Origin: Methylorubrum podarium
GTDB taxonomy: Bacteria; Pseudomonadota; Alphaproteobacteria; Rhizobiales; Beijerinckiaceae
Direction: 5' to 3'
Assembly (NCBI RefSeq): GCF_022179745.1
Contig: NZ_BPRD01000092.1
Span: 1-36,271, forward strand
DNA length: 36,271 bases
Positions 18,489 through 26,732 of the stretch are shown piece after piece. The first letter of the stretch is position 1, and the number at the start of each line of letters is the position of its first letter. Position numbers and translations under genes: made by a program. The notes under the pieces were generated by a model that was not told the DNA's origin, made no database searches, and was given only the letters and a program-made list of their open reading frames with translations.

Positions 18489-18513
18489 AACGGAGTCGGA
18501 TCTTAACAGTTCC
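18489..18513 (-). promoter_or_regulatory. EcfG general-stress promoter
   Basis: On the minus strand, GGAAC (18509-18513) is followed after exactly 16 bases by CGTT (18489-18492), a perfect match to the alphaproteobacterial EcfG consensus. Transcription would begin near 18482, about 40 bases before the start codon of the secreted protein gene. Confidence 0.75.
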
Positions 18514-18678
18514 GGCGAAAACTTGGCGCGAATGTGGATTTTTCGTGCGCGCTCGATCCGAATACGCTGCCCGAATACGCTGCCGACGCGGTGCTCACGT
18601 CCGTGTGAACCGAAAGCCGGGCCAAAGGGTTGCGAAAACAGCGCCGCCGGTCCTGCGGCGGACGGAGCCGATCCTTCG

Positions 18679-19854
18679 ATGCCTACATCCGACCGCGCCG
18701 TTCCCGACGCCGCTGCGGGCTCAGCCGGCGATCCCCGCCATCCAGCCCTGTGGACGATGGCCCTGGCGGCGGCGCTCCTCGGGGTCGTCGCCCTGCCGCG
18801 CCGATCGGGATCGTCCCCGCACCGTGCGGGCTCGAGCGACGATGCGTCGGGCTCGGCGCGAGAGGAATCGCCCTCGCACGAGGGCGCCGACGCCCACCGG
18901 GTCGCGCGGACCGAGCGCGACCGCGGCCGTTCCGCCGACCGGCCGACCGAAGTGCCCGCCGCGGGTTGGATGGATGTCCTCAAGCGGACCTACAAGGATA
19001 TCGGCGAGAACCGCCTCACCCTCGTCTCGGCGGGCGTGACCTTCTTCGTGCTCCTCGCGATCTTCCCGGCCATCGCGGCCCTGGTCTCCGTCTACGGTCT
19101 CGTCGCCGACGTCTCGACCATCAACCAGCAGATCGACGCGCTGCGCGGCGTCCTCCCGTCCGGCGGCGTCGATATCGTCTCCGAGCAGGTGAAGCGACTG
19201 ACCGAGAAGGGCGATACGGCGCTGGGCCTCACCGCGCTGATTGGCATCGTGCTCTCGATCTGGAGCGCCAATGGCGGCGTCAAACACGTCTTCGACGCGC
19301 TCAACCTCGTCTACAACGAGCGGGAGCGGCGCGGCTTCTTCAAGCTCAATCTCGTCTCGCTCGCCTTCACCGCCGGCGCCCTGCTCTTCGTCGTGGTCGC
19401 GCTCGCCGGCATCGTCGCCGTGCCGGTGGCGATCCAGTTCGTCAGGATGTCGGGCGATGCGTGGTGGCTGGCACTGCTGCGCTGGCCGGCGCTGTTCGTC
19501 GTGGTGATCCTGATGCTCGCGGTGCTCTACCGCTACGGCCCGAGCCGCGACGCGCCGCGGTGGCGCTGGGTGACGCCGGGCGGATCGCTGGCGGCATTCC
19601 TGTGGCTGGCCGGCTCGTTGCTATTCTCATGGTACGTTTCGAATTTCGGCAGCTACGACAAGACCTACGGCTCGCTCGGCGCCGCCATCGGTTTCATGAC
19701 CTGGATCTGGCTCTCGACGACGATCGTGCTGCTCGGCGCGCAGCTCAACGCCGAACTCGAGCATCAAACCGCCAAGGACACGACTGTGGGCGAGGAGAAA
19801 CCGCTCGGGACCCGGGACGCGCGCATGGCGGACACGGTGGGCGCTGCCGCCTGA
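18679..19854 (+). CDS. YihY/virulence factor BrkB family membrane protein
   Basis: 391 aa. The BrkB/YihY domain covers about 95-360: ENRLTLVSAGVTFFVLLAIF, then LVSVYGLVAD, WSANGGVKHVFDALNLVYNE, and the late YGPSRDAPRWRWVTPGG and FGSYDKTYGSLGAAIGFMTW signatures. Six membrane helices are expected. The family was once called ribonuclease BN by mistake; its role is unsettled. The first 95 residues are an extra low-complexity, charged region with one hydrophobic stretch (ALWTMALAAALLGVVAL). The start at 18679 is the most upstream ATG that is reasonable, though its ribosome site is weak. It is divergent from the EcfG-controlled gene. No same-strand partner is close. Confidence 0.88.
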   Translation: MPTSDRAVPDAAAGSAGDPRHPALWTMALAAALLGVVALPRRSGSSPHRAGSSDDASGSAREESPSHEGADAHRVARTERDRGRSADRPTEVPAAGWMDVLKRTYKDIGENRLTLVSAGVTFFVLLAIFPAIAALVSVYGLVADVSTINQQIDALRGVLPSGGVDIVSEQVKRLTEKGDTALGLTALIGIVLSIWSANGGVKHVFDALNLVYNERERRGFFKLNLVSLAFTAGALLFVVVALAGIVAVPVAIQFVRMSGDAWWLALLRWPALFVVVILMLAVLYRYGPSRDAPRWRWVTPGGSLAAFLWLAGSLLFSWYVSNFGSYDKTYGSLGAAIGFMTWIWLSTTIVLLGAQLNAELEHQTAKDTTVGEEKPLGTRDARMADTVGAAA

Positions 19855-19976
19855 GGCCCCATTTGCCTTCGCTCTTCGGCACCGAGCCAGATCGATGCCG
19901 CGATTGGTCCAGCTCTCACCCTCATCGTGGGGTGCGGAGCGAGGCTGCCGTCGCTTCCGGACGGCCGGTGCCATGC

Positions 19977-20014
19977 AAAAGGGGAGCGGCGAAGCTCTTG
20001 CCCCGCCGCTCCCC
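19977..20014 (-). terminator. Rho-independent terminator of the glycine-repeat protein gene
   Basis: A perfect 11-bp stem, GGGGAGCGGCG at 19981-19991 and CGCCGCTCCCC at 20004-20014, has a 12-base loop. On the minus strand it is followed by TTTT. It lies 24 bases past the stop codon of the minus-strand gene. Confidence 0.85.
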
Positions 20015-20038
20015 TCGACGCTCTCTGGACGGAGTGGC

Positions 20039-20395
20039 TCAGTAGGCCGGGCGGCCGTCGCTCGGGTAAGCGGTGTAGCCGGCGGGGCGGCGGACCGAGC
20101 CGGTCACGATGTCGTCCGCCGCGCCCACGGTGCCGCCGACGATGGTGCCCGCCGCACCGAGCGTCCCGCCGACGATGCTGCCGGCCGTGTTGGTCACGCC
20201 GCCGACCACGTTGCCGACGCCGCCGATGAGGCCGCCGCGCTCGCGCACCGGGTCGATATGCGCGCCCCAGACATTGAGGGTGCCGTCACGGTTGAAGCTG
20301 GCGCTGTCGGACGGAACGCCCTGCGCGAAGCTCGGGGTCGCGGCCAGGCCGAGAGCGAGGGCGAGGGCGGTGGTGATCTTGCTGCGGTTCGTCAT
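20039..20395 (-). CDS. Secreted glycine-zipper-like protein with four 11-residue repeats
   Basis: 118 aa of no recognised family. A signal peptide (ITTALALALGLAATPSFAQ) is followed by a short polar segment (NRDGTLNVWGAHIDPVRERG). Four tandem 11-residue units then occupy 54-97: GGLIGGVGNVV, GGVTNTAGSIV, GGTLGAAGTIV and GGTVGAADDIV. Each begins Gly-Gly and ends with two aliphatic residues, or Ile-Val. The tail PAGYTAYPSDGRPAY is Tyr/Pro-rich. The repeats could form a membrane-associated amphipathic helix or a glycine-zipper packing. The ATG at 20395 has GAGG 8 bases upstream; the longer open frame is spurious. It has its own strong terminator, so it is monocistronic. Confidence 0.78.
   Translation of the reverse strand: MTNRSKITTALALALGLAATPSFAQGVPSDSASFNRDGTLNVWGAHIDPVRERGGLIGGVGNVVGGVTNTAGSIVGGTLGAAGTIVGGTVGAADDIVTGSVRRPAGYTAYPSDGRPAY
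20105..20236 (-). repeat. Four in-frame 33-bp repeat units
   Basis: These bases encode the four 11-residue glycine repeats. The DNA units are similar but not identical; the ACGATGCTGCCGGC-like and ACGATGGTGCCCGC-like segments recur every 33 bases. This suggests expansion by tandem duplication followed by drift. Confidence 0.7.
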
Positions 20396-20899
20396 GATCG
20401 TACCTCTGTCTGTCATGTCGGACGGTTCCATGCGGAGCCGAAACTGTATTGAAGCTCGTATCGGCTGCTGGCCGTCTTCGATGATCAGGATCTGTGCGCG
20501 ATCTGGCTGACGACAATACCCAATTTGTCGCAGTGCAACATCAATATAGTTCAAGATGACGACCCAGCGGGCGAAATTTCGTGCAGCGACATCGTGCGCG
20601 GCAAAAAACCTGTTTTCGCAGAATGGTTTCCCGCACCGGCGTCGTCCAGGTGACGTCTCGTGCACGAGCGCACATGGGTGCGGGATCCGGCGACTTTCCT
20701 CACGCGGCCAGTCCTTCGCGACGCGATCGGATCGAGTCGTTCCCGCTCCCAGTCGCGACCGGCCCGCCGCCGGCCGCGAGGGAAGCCGGGGATCTGCGGC
20801 ATTTCCCGGCATGGGGGCGATGTCCTGAGGGGGCGAAAATGCTCTATGGATCGGCGCGGCCCGCCTCCGGGCCCCCGTTCGCCGATGGCTGTTCGACCG
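20396..20899. other. Intergenic region between divergent glycine-repeat gene and polA
   Basis: About 500 bases without a gene I can support. The part at 20500-20630 is AT-rich for this genome and probably holds the minus-strand promoter, but no clean -35/-10 pair with 16-18 spacing was found. The polA-proximal 200 bases are GC-rich. Open frames running into polA from 20660 have no protein-like composition. Confidence 0.4.
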
Positions 20900-23800
20900 A
20901 TGACCGCTGAGACGCAACCGCAACCGGACAAGCCCGTCGGCGCCGACGACCGGGTGATCCTCGTCGACGGCTCGTCCTTCATCTTCCGGGCCTACTTCCA
21001 GTCGATCAACCAGGACCAGAAGTACAACACCCGGCCCTCCGACGGCCTGCCCACGGGGGCGGTGCGCCTGTTCTGCACCAAGATCGCGCAGTTTCTCCAG
21101 GACGGTGCGGCGGGGGTGAGGCCGACCCATCTCGGCATCGTCTTCGACAAGTCCGAGGGCTCGTTCCGCAAGGAGCTGTTCCCCGACTACAAGGGCCATC
21201 GGCCGGACGCGCCCGACGACCTCAAGCGCCAGATGCCGCTGATGCGCGACGCGGTGCGCGCCTTCGGCCTGCACGCGGTGGAACTGGAGCGCTACGAGGC
21301 CGACGACCTGATCGCGACCTACGCGCGGCAGGCGGAGGCGCGCGGCGCCGAGGTCATCATCGTGTCCTCCGACAAGGACCTGATGCAGCTCGTCTCCGAA
21401 AAAATCCGGTTCTACGACTTCGAGTCCGGCGCCAAGGGCAAGCCCGGCTACCGGCCCGAGCGCAACCTCGACCGCGACGCGATCATCGCCAAGTGGGAGG
21501 GGCTGTCACCCGAGCAGATCGGCGACGCGCTGGCGCTGATCGGCGACACCTCGGACAACGTTCCCGGCGTGCCCGGCATCGGCCTCAAGACGGCCGCCGC
21601 GCTCATCAAGGAGTACGGCAGCCTGGAGCAGCTCCTGGAGCGGGCCGCCGAGATCAAGCAGCCCAAGCGCCGGGAGACGCTGCTCGCCAACGTCGATCAG
21701 GCCAAGCTCTCGCGCCGCCTCGTGGCGCTCGAGGAGAGCGTGCCGGTTCCGGTGCCGCTCGACGAACTCGGCGTGCCGCAGCCCAACCCGGAAAAGCTCG
21801 TCGGCTTCCTGAAGGCGATGGAATTCAACACCCTGACGCGGCGCATCGCCCAGATGCTCCACGTCGATCCGGAGGCGGTGAAGCCCGATCCGGCGCTGCT
21901 GCCGGGCGCGCAGCCCCACGCCTACACCAACGCCGCCGGCGGCAGCGACGCGGTGCCGTTCTTCGGCGATGCGGTGCCGGTCGATCCCGAGACCGAGGCC
22001 GCGCCGGAGCGGACGGACGGCGCGGCCCCGCCCGAGGCGGGCGAGGCCGACCCCTTCGCCGATCTCGACCTGCCGGATCAGGCGCCGAAGAAGAAGCGTG
22101 CGCCGACCGAGCCGACGCCCGCGATGCTCGTGGCCGCCCGGGCGGCGGAGGCGGTCAAGCCGTTTGACACCGCCGCCTACGAGACGATCGCCACGGTCGA
22201 GCAGCTGGAAGCCTGGATCGCCGAGAGCTACGAGGCCGGCGTGATCGCCGTCGATACCGAGACCGACGCCCTCGACGCGGCCAAGGCCGGACTCGTCGGC
22301 GTCTCGCTCGCGACCGCGCCGGGGCGGGCGGCCTACATCCCGCTCGCCCACGTCAAGCCCGAGGTGAAGGGCGGCGACCTGTTCGGTGATGGCGGCGCGG
22401 GGGCGGATGCCTCCGACAAGCAGCCCGGCCAGATCGACTTCGACACCGCCCTCAAGCTGCTCAAACCGCTGCTGGAGGATGCCGGCACGCTCAAGGTCGG
22501 GCAGAACCTGAAATACGACCTCTCGGTGCTGCACCGCTACGGCATCGACGTGGCGCCCTTCGACGACACGATGCTGATCTCCTACGTGCTCGATGCCGGC
22601 AAGGGCGGGCATGGCATGGACGAGCTCGCCCGCCGCCATCTCGGCCACCAGCCGATCACCTTCGCCGACGTCGCGGGCACCGGCCGCAGCAAGGTCACCT
22701 TCGACCGCGTGGCGATCGACAAGGCGACCGCCTACGCGGCGGAGGACGCCGACGTGACCTTGCGCCTGTGGCGAATGATGAAGCCCCGCCTCGTCGCCGA
22801 GCACCGGGTGACCGTCTACGAGACGCTGGAGCGTCCCCTCGTCCCGGTTCTGGCGCGGATGGAGCGGGCGGGCATCGCCATCGACCGCAACATGCTGAGC
22901 CGCCTCTCCGGCGACTTCTCGCAGATCCTGGCGCGGCTCGAAGAGGAGATCCAGGAGGACGCGGGCGAGCGGTTCCAGGTGTCCAGCCCGAAGCAGATCG
23001 GCGACGTGCTGTTCGGCAAGATGGGCCTGCCCGGCGCCAAGAAGACGCCGTCGGGCCAGTGGGCCACGCCCGCGACCCTGTTGGAGGAACTCGCTCAGGC
23101 GGGGCACGACCTCCCGAAAAAGATCCTGAACTGGCGCCAGCTCTCCAAGTTGAAATCGACCTACACCGACTCGCTGCAGGAGCATGCCAACCGCGGCACG
23201 AACCGGGTCCACACCTCCTTCGCGCTCGCGGCCACCACGACGGGGCGGCTCTCCTCGTCGGATCCGAACCTGCAGAACATCCCGATCCGCACGGAGGAGG
23301 GGAGGCGCATCCGCCGCGCCTTCGTCGCGCCCGAGGGCAAGAAGCTGATCTCGGCCGACTACTCGCAGATCGAGCTGCGCCTGCTCGCCCACATCGCCGA
23401 CATCCCGCAGCTGCGCGAGGCGTTCGAGCAGGGGCTCGACATCCACGCGGCCACCGCCTCGGCGATGTTCGGCGTGCCGCTCGACCAGATGACCGGCGAC
23501 CTGCGGCGGCGAGCGAAGACCATTAATTTCGGCATCATCTACGGCATCTCGGCCTTCGGGCTCGCGGACCGCCTCGGCATCGGCCGCGAGGAGGCGTCCG
23601 CCTTCATCAAGCAGTATTTCGAGCGCTTTCCCGGCATCCGCGACTACATCGACACCACCAAGCGCTCGTGCCGCGAGAAGGGCTACGTCACGACCCTGTT
23701 CGGGCGCGTCTGCCACTACCCGCAGATCCGCTCCAACAACCCGTCCGAGCGGGCGAGCGTGGAGCGCCAGGCCATCAACGCCCCGATCCAGGGCACGGCG

Positions 23801-24043
23801 GCCGACATCATCCGCCGCGCGATGACGCGGATGGAGGACGCGCTGGAGGCGAAGAAGCTGACCGCGCGGATGCTGCTGCAGGTGCACGACGAACTCGTGT
23901 TCGAGGTGCCCGACGACGAGGTGGAGGCGACGATCCCGGTGATCGCGCGGGTGATGGAGGAGGCACCGGCGCCGGCCCTGTCGTTGAGCGTGCCGCTCGT
24001 GGTCGAGGCGCGGGCGGCGGGGAACTGGGAAGAGGCGCACTGA
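20900..24043 (+). CDS. polA: DNA polymerase I
   Basis: 1047 aa, compared with 928 in E. coli. It fills gaps in DNA repair and removes Okazaki primers. The N-terminal 5' nuclease domain (about 18-320) has VDGSSFIFRAYF, YEADDLIATYA and GIGLKTAAALI. The 3'-5' proofreading domain starts at about 420 and keeps Asp452/Glu454 (VDTETD), NLKYDL and YAAEDAD. The polymerase domain has Asp820 in DYSQIEL, the O-helix RRRAKTINFGIIYG, and Asp997 in VHDELVF. The extra length comes mainly from an acidic, Pro/Ala-rich linker (about 345-415, ending KKKRAPTEPTPA) and a short insert in the exonuclease domain. The ATG at 20900 fits the family; ATG 20885 is also possible. No strong ribosome site is visible. Confidence 0.97.
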   Translation: MTAETQPQPDKPVGADDRVILVDGSSFIFRAYFQSINQDQKYNTRPSDGLPTGAVRLFCTKIAQFLQDGAAGVRPTHLGIVFDKSEGSFRKELFPDYKGHRPDAPDDLKRQMPLMRDAVRAFGLHAVELERYEADDLIATYARQAEARGAEVIIVSSDKDLMQLVSEKIRFYDFESGAKGKPGYRPERNLDRDAIIAKWEGLSPEQIGDALALIGDTSDNVPGVPGIGLKTAAALIKEYGSLEQLLERAAEIKQPKRRETLLANVDQAKLSRRLVALEESVPVPVPLDELGVPQPNPEKLVGFLKAMEFNTLTRRIAQMLHVDPEAVKPDPALLPGAQPHAYTNAAGGSDAVPFFGDAVPVDPETEAAPERTDGAAPPEAGEADPFADLDLPDQAPKKKRAPTEPTPAMLVAARAAEAVKPFDTAAYETIATVEQLEAWIAESYEAGVIAVDTETDALDAAKAGLVGVSLATAPGRAAYIPLAHVKPEVKGGDLFGDGGAGADASDKQPGQIDFDTALKLLKPLLEDAGTLKVGQNLKYDLSVLHRYGIDVAPFDDTMLISYVLDAGKGGHGMDELARRHLGHQPITFADVAGTGRSKVTFDRVAIDKATAYAAEDADVTLRLWRMMKPRLVAEHRVTVYETLERPLVPVLARMERAGIAIDRNMLSRLSGDFSQILARLEEEIQEDAGERFQVSSPKQIGDVLFGKMGLPGAKKTPSGQWATPATLLEELAQAGHDLPKKILNWRQLSKLKSTYTDSLQEHANRGTNRVHTSFALAATTTGRLSSSDPNLQNIPIRTEEGRRIRRAFVAPEGKKLISADYSQIELRLLAHIADIPQLREAFEQGLDIHAATASAMFGVPLDQMTGDLRRRAKTINFGIIYGISAFGLADRLGIGREEASAFIKQYFERFPGIRDYIDTTKRSCREKGYVTTLFGRVCHYPQIRSNNPSERASVERQAINAPIQGTAADIIRRAMTRMEDALEAKKLTARMLLQVHDELVFEVPDDEVEATIPVIARVMEEAPAPALSLSVPLVVEARAAGNWEEAH

Positions 24044-24082
24044 CCGGCGGTTCGGCTGCGCCGTCACGGCAGTCACGACGGC

Positions 24083-24213
24083 CCTCATGCTGAGGAGCTG
24101 CGCCAGCAGCCTCGAAGCACGCCGCGTCGATTCTCCCGGCGGACCGGCGCCGTGGGATCGACCGTTCAGGCGTGCTTCGAGGCCGAGCTCCCGCTCGGCG
24201 CCTCAGCATGAGG
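24083..24213. repeat. Palindromic repeat element between convergent genes
   Basis: CCTCATGCTGAGG (24083-24095) and CCTCGAAGCACGCC (24110-24123) are mirrored by GGCGTGCTTCGAGG (24169-24182) and CCTCAGCATGAGG (24201-24213). The whole 131 bases can fold into a long interrupted hairpin. Elements with this TCATGCTGAGG / CCTCGAAGCACGC signature are common intergenic repeats in Hyphomicrobiales. It lies between the convergent ends of polA and nfi, where it may act as a two-way terminator. It is unrelated in sequence to the element at 73-191. Confidence 0.8.
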
Positions 24214-24240
24214 AGCCCTGGGATTGCCGGACCGGGTCGA

Positions 24241-24903
24241 TCAGAAATCGCCCGCCGCGTTGTGCGCGAGGCGGATCGGCTCCGGCAGGCGGTATTTCGG
24301 CGAGCAGGCCAGCACCAGTTCGACAGCACTCGGAATGTCGGCGAGGTGCCCCGGCGAGATGAACAGCGGGTGCTTGGCCGTACGCGTGCGGACCACGGCG
24401 CCGATGGTCTCGCCACGGTCGATCAGGGGGACGTGCGCGCCCTTCTCCTCGGGCAGGGGCGCGTTGGTGCCGACGAGGCGGGTCTTGCCGACGCCGATGG
24501 TCGGGCGCTGCAGCCACAGTCCCATATGGCTGGCGATGCCGATCCGGCGGGGATGGGCCGTGCCCATGCCGTCGAACAGGAACACGTCCGGCTCCGTCCG
24601 CAGGCGCCCGAACGCTTCCTCGAGAACCGGCCCCTCGCGAAAGCTCAGCAGGCCGGGGATGTAGGGGAACGGCGTCGGCCGCTCGGCGGTCGCTGTCTCG
24701 ACGAGGAGAAAGCCGGGAAACGTCACCACGACGACCGCGGCGCGTGAACGCTCGTTCTTCACGCTGACATCGACCCCGGCCACCAGCCGGACCGCGCCGA
24801 GGTCGATCGGCCGATCGGCCTCGATCTCGCCGCGGAGCCGGCGCTGCAGGGCGACCGCCTCGGCCGGCGTCAGGTCCCAGGCATGGCGCGGGTGAAGCTC
24901 CAT
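24241..24903 (-). CDS. nfi: Endonuclease V (deoxyinosine 3' endonuclease)
   Basis: 220 aa. The enzyme cuts near deoxyinosine formed by adenine deamination and starts alternative excision repair. Active-site residues are visible: Asp45 in GVDVS, the PYIPG wedge at 80-84, Glu90 in SFREGP, and Asp111 with His117 in DGMGTAHPRR. GVGKTRLVG and HPLFISPGH are further family blocks. The ATG at 24903 fits the family start; the longer frame overlaps ychF. It follows ychF by 13 bases on the same strand and is probably cotranscribed with it. Confidence 0.95.
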   Translation of the reverse strand: MELHPRHAWDLTPAEAVALQRRLRGEIEADRPIDLGAVRLVAGVDVSVKNERSRAAVVVVTFPGFLLVETATAERPTPFPYIPGLLSFREGPVLEEAFGRLRTEPDVFLFDGMGTAHPRRIGIASHMGLWLQRPTIGVGKTRLVGTNAPLPEEKGAHVPLIDRGETIGAVVRTRTAKHPLFISPGHLADIPSAVELVLACSPKYRLPEPIRLAHNAAGDF

Positions 24904-24916
24904 GCCGGGCTCCCTG

Positions 24917-26014
24917 TCAGTTGGCGAAGCGGAAATGCAGCACGTCGCCGTCCTGCACCACGTAGTCCTTGCCCTCCAGCCGCAGCTTGCCGGCGTCGCG
25001 GGCGCCCGCCTCGCCATTCAGCGCGGTGTAGTCCTTGAAGGCGATGGTCTCGGCGCGAATGAACCCCTTCTCGAAGTCGGTGTGGATCACCCCGGCCGCT
25101 GCCGGGGCACGGGTGCCCTTGGTGATCGTCCAGGCGCGGGCCTCCTTCGGGCCGACGGTGAAGTAGGTCACGAGGCCGAGCAGGTCGTAGCCGGCGCGGA
25201 TCACCCGGTTCAGGCCGGGCTCGGTCAGCCCCACCGCCTCCAAAAACTCGGTCTGGTCGGCCAGAGGCATCACCGCGATCTCGCTCTCGATCTTGGCGGA
25301 AACGACGACGGCGACGGCGCCCTCCGCCTTCGCCCGGTCGAACACGGCCTGCGACTTCGCATTGCCCTTGTCGGCATCGCCCTCGTCGACGTTGCAGACG
25401 TAGAGCACGGGTTTCGCCGTCATCAGGCCGAGCTGCTGGAACAGCCGCTCCTCCTCGACTTTCCGCTCCACGAGCCGGGCCGGCTTGCCGTCGCGCAGGA
25501 GCGGCAGGGCGCGGTTGACGAGGTCCAGGAACTCCTTGGCCTCCTTGTCGGAGCCCTTGGCGCGCTTCTCGAGCGCCACGACGCGCTTCTCCAGGCTGTC
25601 GAGATCGGCGAGCATCAGCTCGGTCTCGATCGTCTCGATGTCGGCGATGGGATCGACCTTGCCCTCGACATGGGTGACGTCGCCGTCCTCGAAGCAGCGC
25701 ACCACGTGGGCGATGGCATCGACCTCGCGGATGTTGGCGAGGAACTGGTTGCCGAGACCCTCGCCCTTCGACGCGCCGCGCACGAGGCCGGCGATGTCGA
25801 CGAAGGTCAGCCGCGTCGGAATGATCTCCTTCGAGGAGGCGATCTTGGCGAGTTCATCCAGGCGCGGATCGGGCACGGCGACCTCGCCGACGTTCGGCTC
25901 GATGGTGCAGAACGGGTAGTTCGCGGCCTGGGCCGCGGCGGTCTGCGTCAGCGCGTTGAAGAGGGTCGACTTGCCGACGTTCGGCAGGCCGACGATGCCG
26001 CATTTGAAGCCCAT
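24917..26014 (-). CDS. ychF: Redox-regulated ATPase YchF (Obg-family, ribosome-binding)
   Basis: 365 aa, the standard length. YchF is an Obg-related P-loop protein that prefers ATP and associates with ribosomes and stress responses. Walker A is GLPNVGKST at 9-17. The DIAGLVRGASKGEGLGNQFL block is the G3/switch region, and NVDEGD stands in the place of the usual NKxD, as expected for ATP preference. A coiled-coil insert (about 125-160) and a C-terminal TGS domain (AWTITKGTRAPAAAGVIHTD) follow. It belongs to the conserved pth-ychF neighbourhood, but here vapC ends only 3 bases upstream of its start. That suggests it shares a transcript with the toxin-antitoxin pair. Confidence 0.97.
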   Translation of the reverse strand: MGFKCGIVGLPNVGKSTLFNALTQTAAAQAANYPFCTIEPNVGEVAVPDPRLDELAKIASSKEIIPTRLTFVDIAGLVRGASKGEGLGNQFLANIREVDAIAHVVRCFEDGDVTHVEGKVDPIADIETIETELMLADLDSLEKRVVALEKRAKGSDKEAKEFLDLVNRALPLLRDGKPARLVERKVEEERLFQQLGLMTAKPVLYVCNVDEGDADKGNAKSQAVFDRAKAEGAVAVVVSAKIESEIAVMPLADQTEFLEAVGLTEPGLNRVIRAGYDLLGLVTYFTVGPKEARAWTITKGTRAPAAAGVIHTDFEKGFIRAETIAFKDYTALNGEAGARDAGKLRLEGKDYVVQDGDVLHFRFAN

Positions 26015-26017
26015 GAA

Positions 26018-26473
26018 TCAGGTCCGTCCGGTGAGCGCGAGCCGCGCGAGAGCGTGGGGTGAGAAGGGATTGACGATGGTCAGGGTCTCGATGGTCTGGC
26101 CATCGGCCATGTCCTCGGAGACAAAGGCGTCGCAGCGGGCCTGGAGCGCGGAGGCAACGGCCACGCTGTCCCACCATGACAGGCGGTGCCGCGCCTCGAT
26201 CGCCGCCGCAGCCTTGTGCGTCTGAAGATCGAGCGGAGCTGAGCAGGCTGCATCGAAGGCCGAGAGATAGCGCTGCACCCTGGCAGCGGGAGCGAGCCGG
26301 CGCTTGTGGACCAGCACGGCATAGCACTCATTGAGGATCTGCGGGCTCACCACGAGTCTCCGACGTGCCAGCGCCTCCCGAATCAGCACCATGCTTGCCC
26401 GCCTCTTGGCGGGATCCTTCGGATCGAGCGGGTAGGCGATCACGTTCGTGTCGAAGAAGAGCCGGCCGGTCAT
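26018..26473 (-). CDS. PIN-domain toxin of VapC type
   Basis: 151 aa PIN-domain ribonuclease. The acidic metal-binding residues are in place: Asp8 in FFDTN, Glu49 in LNECY, Asp102 in WWDSVAV and Asp121 in VSEDM. Family members cleave tRNA or rRNA when freed from their antitoxin. I chose MTGRLFFDTN at 26473 because it is the canonical PIN opening; an upstream start would only add 12 odd residues. It overlaps the 3' part of the antitoxin frame and ends 3 bases before ychF. The target RNA cannot be predicted. Confidence 0.9.
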   Translation of the reverse strand: MTGRLFFDTNVIAYPLDPKDPAKRRASMVLIREALARRRLVVSPQILNECYAVLVHKRRLAPAARVQRYLSAFDAACSAPLDLQTHKAAAAIEARHRLSWWDSVAVASALQARCDAFVSEDMADGQTIETLTIVNPFSPHALARLALTGRT

Positions 26474-26690
26474 AGATCTCGTCTCGTCGGGGCCAGTCCT
26501 CGGCCGCACCCGCCCAGCCGGGTCCCTCGAAAAACTCGTCGAGGATCGCGAGTTGTCCGGCGATGTCCGGTGCCCGTCGCTCGGTCAGCGTGTCGGCGAC
26601 GAACCGCGACAGGCTCTGGCCGCGCTTGGCCGCCTCGATCCGCGCCCAGGCGAACAGATCCTCGTCGAGGGTGATCGTGAGATTCTTCAT
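26328..26690 (-). CDS. CopG/VapB-like antitoxin with long overlap into the toxin gene
   Basis: 120 aa. The first 80 residues look like a ribbon-helix-helix antitoxin: MKNLTITLDEDLFAWARIEA begins the strand and helix, RGQSLSRFVADTLTERR completes the DNA-binding fold, and FFEGPGWAG with RRDEIYDR forms the toxin-wrapping tail. A strong GGAGG precedes the ATG. The frame runs 146 bases into vapC before stopping, much more than the few-base overlap usual in vapBC pairs. The last 48 residues are therefore the shifted toxin sequence and may be non-functional. Dimers of such antitoxins normally repress their own promoter. Confidence 0.8.
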   Translation of the reverse strand: MKNLTITLDEDLFAWARIEAAKRGQSLSRFVADTLTERRAPDIAGQLAILDEFFEGPGWAGAAEDWPRRDEIYDRPALLRHERDRLPARSEGSRQEAGKHGADSGGAGTSETRGEPADPQ

Positions 26691-26732
26691 TCCGCCTCCG
26701 CGAAGCGGATATCGTGTCCTCGTGTTTTCGTG

